Of a stretch of 64,000 bases of DNA, positions 60,238 through 64,000 are shown piece by piece (positions within the stretch are counted from its first letter, which is position 1; each line of letters opens with the position of its first letter). This DNA comes from Cercis canadensis (lineage: Eukaryota; Streptophyta; Magnoliopsida; Fabales; Fabaceae). A program made the translations under genes and the position numbers. Location: positions 356,500-420,499 of the forward strand of contig QAOA01001229.1 of assembly GCA_003255065.1 (NCBI GenBank). Direction: 5' to 3'. The notes under the pieces are model-generated. The model did no database searches, was not told the origin of the DNA, and worked only from the letters and a program-made list of their open reading frames with translations.

Positions 60238-60780
60238 TAAAAAAAACCTCCATATTTATTATATCGATATGACATAATCATAATATTATAAAATCTTCAT
60301 ATTATTTTTTCTTTTTCAACAAACAACAAAAAAATGTTTCATTTTGTTGTCATTTCATTTGCATTTGAGTTTCATTTTGTTTTGCATTTCTCTCTCTCTT
60401 CATAGCAGCAATTTCCCTCTTCTTTTCTCTCATTCACAAATAAATAAATAAACAATTTTTGATTTTGTCTGTCATACTTTTTCCAGAGAAACTAAAAGAC
60501 GGAGAGAACCAGAGACCGGAATGATTGAGAGATTCAAACACAGCAAATCTCCGAAACGGTTCGTTTTGCTCTCCGCGTTTCGGTTCGAAACTCCGCCCCC
60601 GACGTTTCACCGGTCACCGTCGATGAGTTCCCGATTGGATTGAGCAACTAGAAGCATCAGAATCAGAACCACAGATCTATTTTTGTTTCAGTGTTTGGTT
60701 TTTGGAAGATCGTCGATCTGTTAGAGAGAGCTCTTGGGCCTGTGGATCTGAAAAGTTTTGGTTAGGGAGAAGGAGAATAA

Positions 60781-64000
<3,220 letters not shown>

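Overview
This is a nuclear window from a flowering plant, a eudicot and probably a woody rosid. The genes have many GT-AG introns, the spacers are very AT-rich, and there are TIR-NBS-LRR genes, a class missing from grasses. It reads as draft assembly: ten isolated N bases, four of them flanked by a direct repeat of the neighbouring sequence. I rebuilt seven protein-coding genes exon by exon; all joins keep the reading frame.

Left part (1-12.1 kb): about 3.5 kb without genes but with a SINE carrying a target-site duplication; a bHLH79/BPE-type transcription factor on + (6 exons, 286 aa); a SHW1-like protein with a predicted transit peptide and two membrane helices on - (4 exons, 192 aa); then a spacer with a MITE-like element and a second SINE-like element.

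Centre-left (12.4-27.2 kb): a 27-exon P4-ATPase flippase closest to ALA3 on +. It has intact splice sites and motifs throughout, but exon 15 contains an in-frame TGA at codon 489, just after the DKTGT phosphorylation motif. An LTR/PBS relic lies in intron 9. Behind it are an orphan exon and a degraded ARID-domain pseudogene on -.

Centre (32.5-46.1 kb): two tandem TIR-NBS-LRR immune receptor genes on -, with the same five-exon layout and a post-LRR C-JID-like exon. A 2.25-kb non-autonomous, Mutator-like element with long terminal inverted repeats and a 9-bp target duplication lies between them. The paralogues differ at the C-terminus: gene 2 ends in a transmembrane tail, while gene 1 stops early at a TG-repeat frameshift. 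Gene 2 also has a changed GLPL motif and a shortened third exon.

Right part (47.5-64 kb): 5-formyltetrahydrofolate cyclo-ligase on - (7 exons, 297 aa) with a duplicated upstream region; a long gene-poor stretch; a CLE25-type peptide hormone precursor on + (2 exons, 100 aa); another spacer with a SINE fragment and a second copy of the MITE-like element; and the first four exons of a PP2A catalytic subunit on +, cut by the window end.

The genes do not form a pathway. They are unrelated housekeeping, signalling and immune genes, as expected for plant euchromatin. The most notable points are the nonsense codon in the otherwise intact flippase gene and the diverging TNL pair with a transposon between them.
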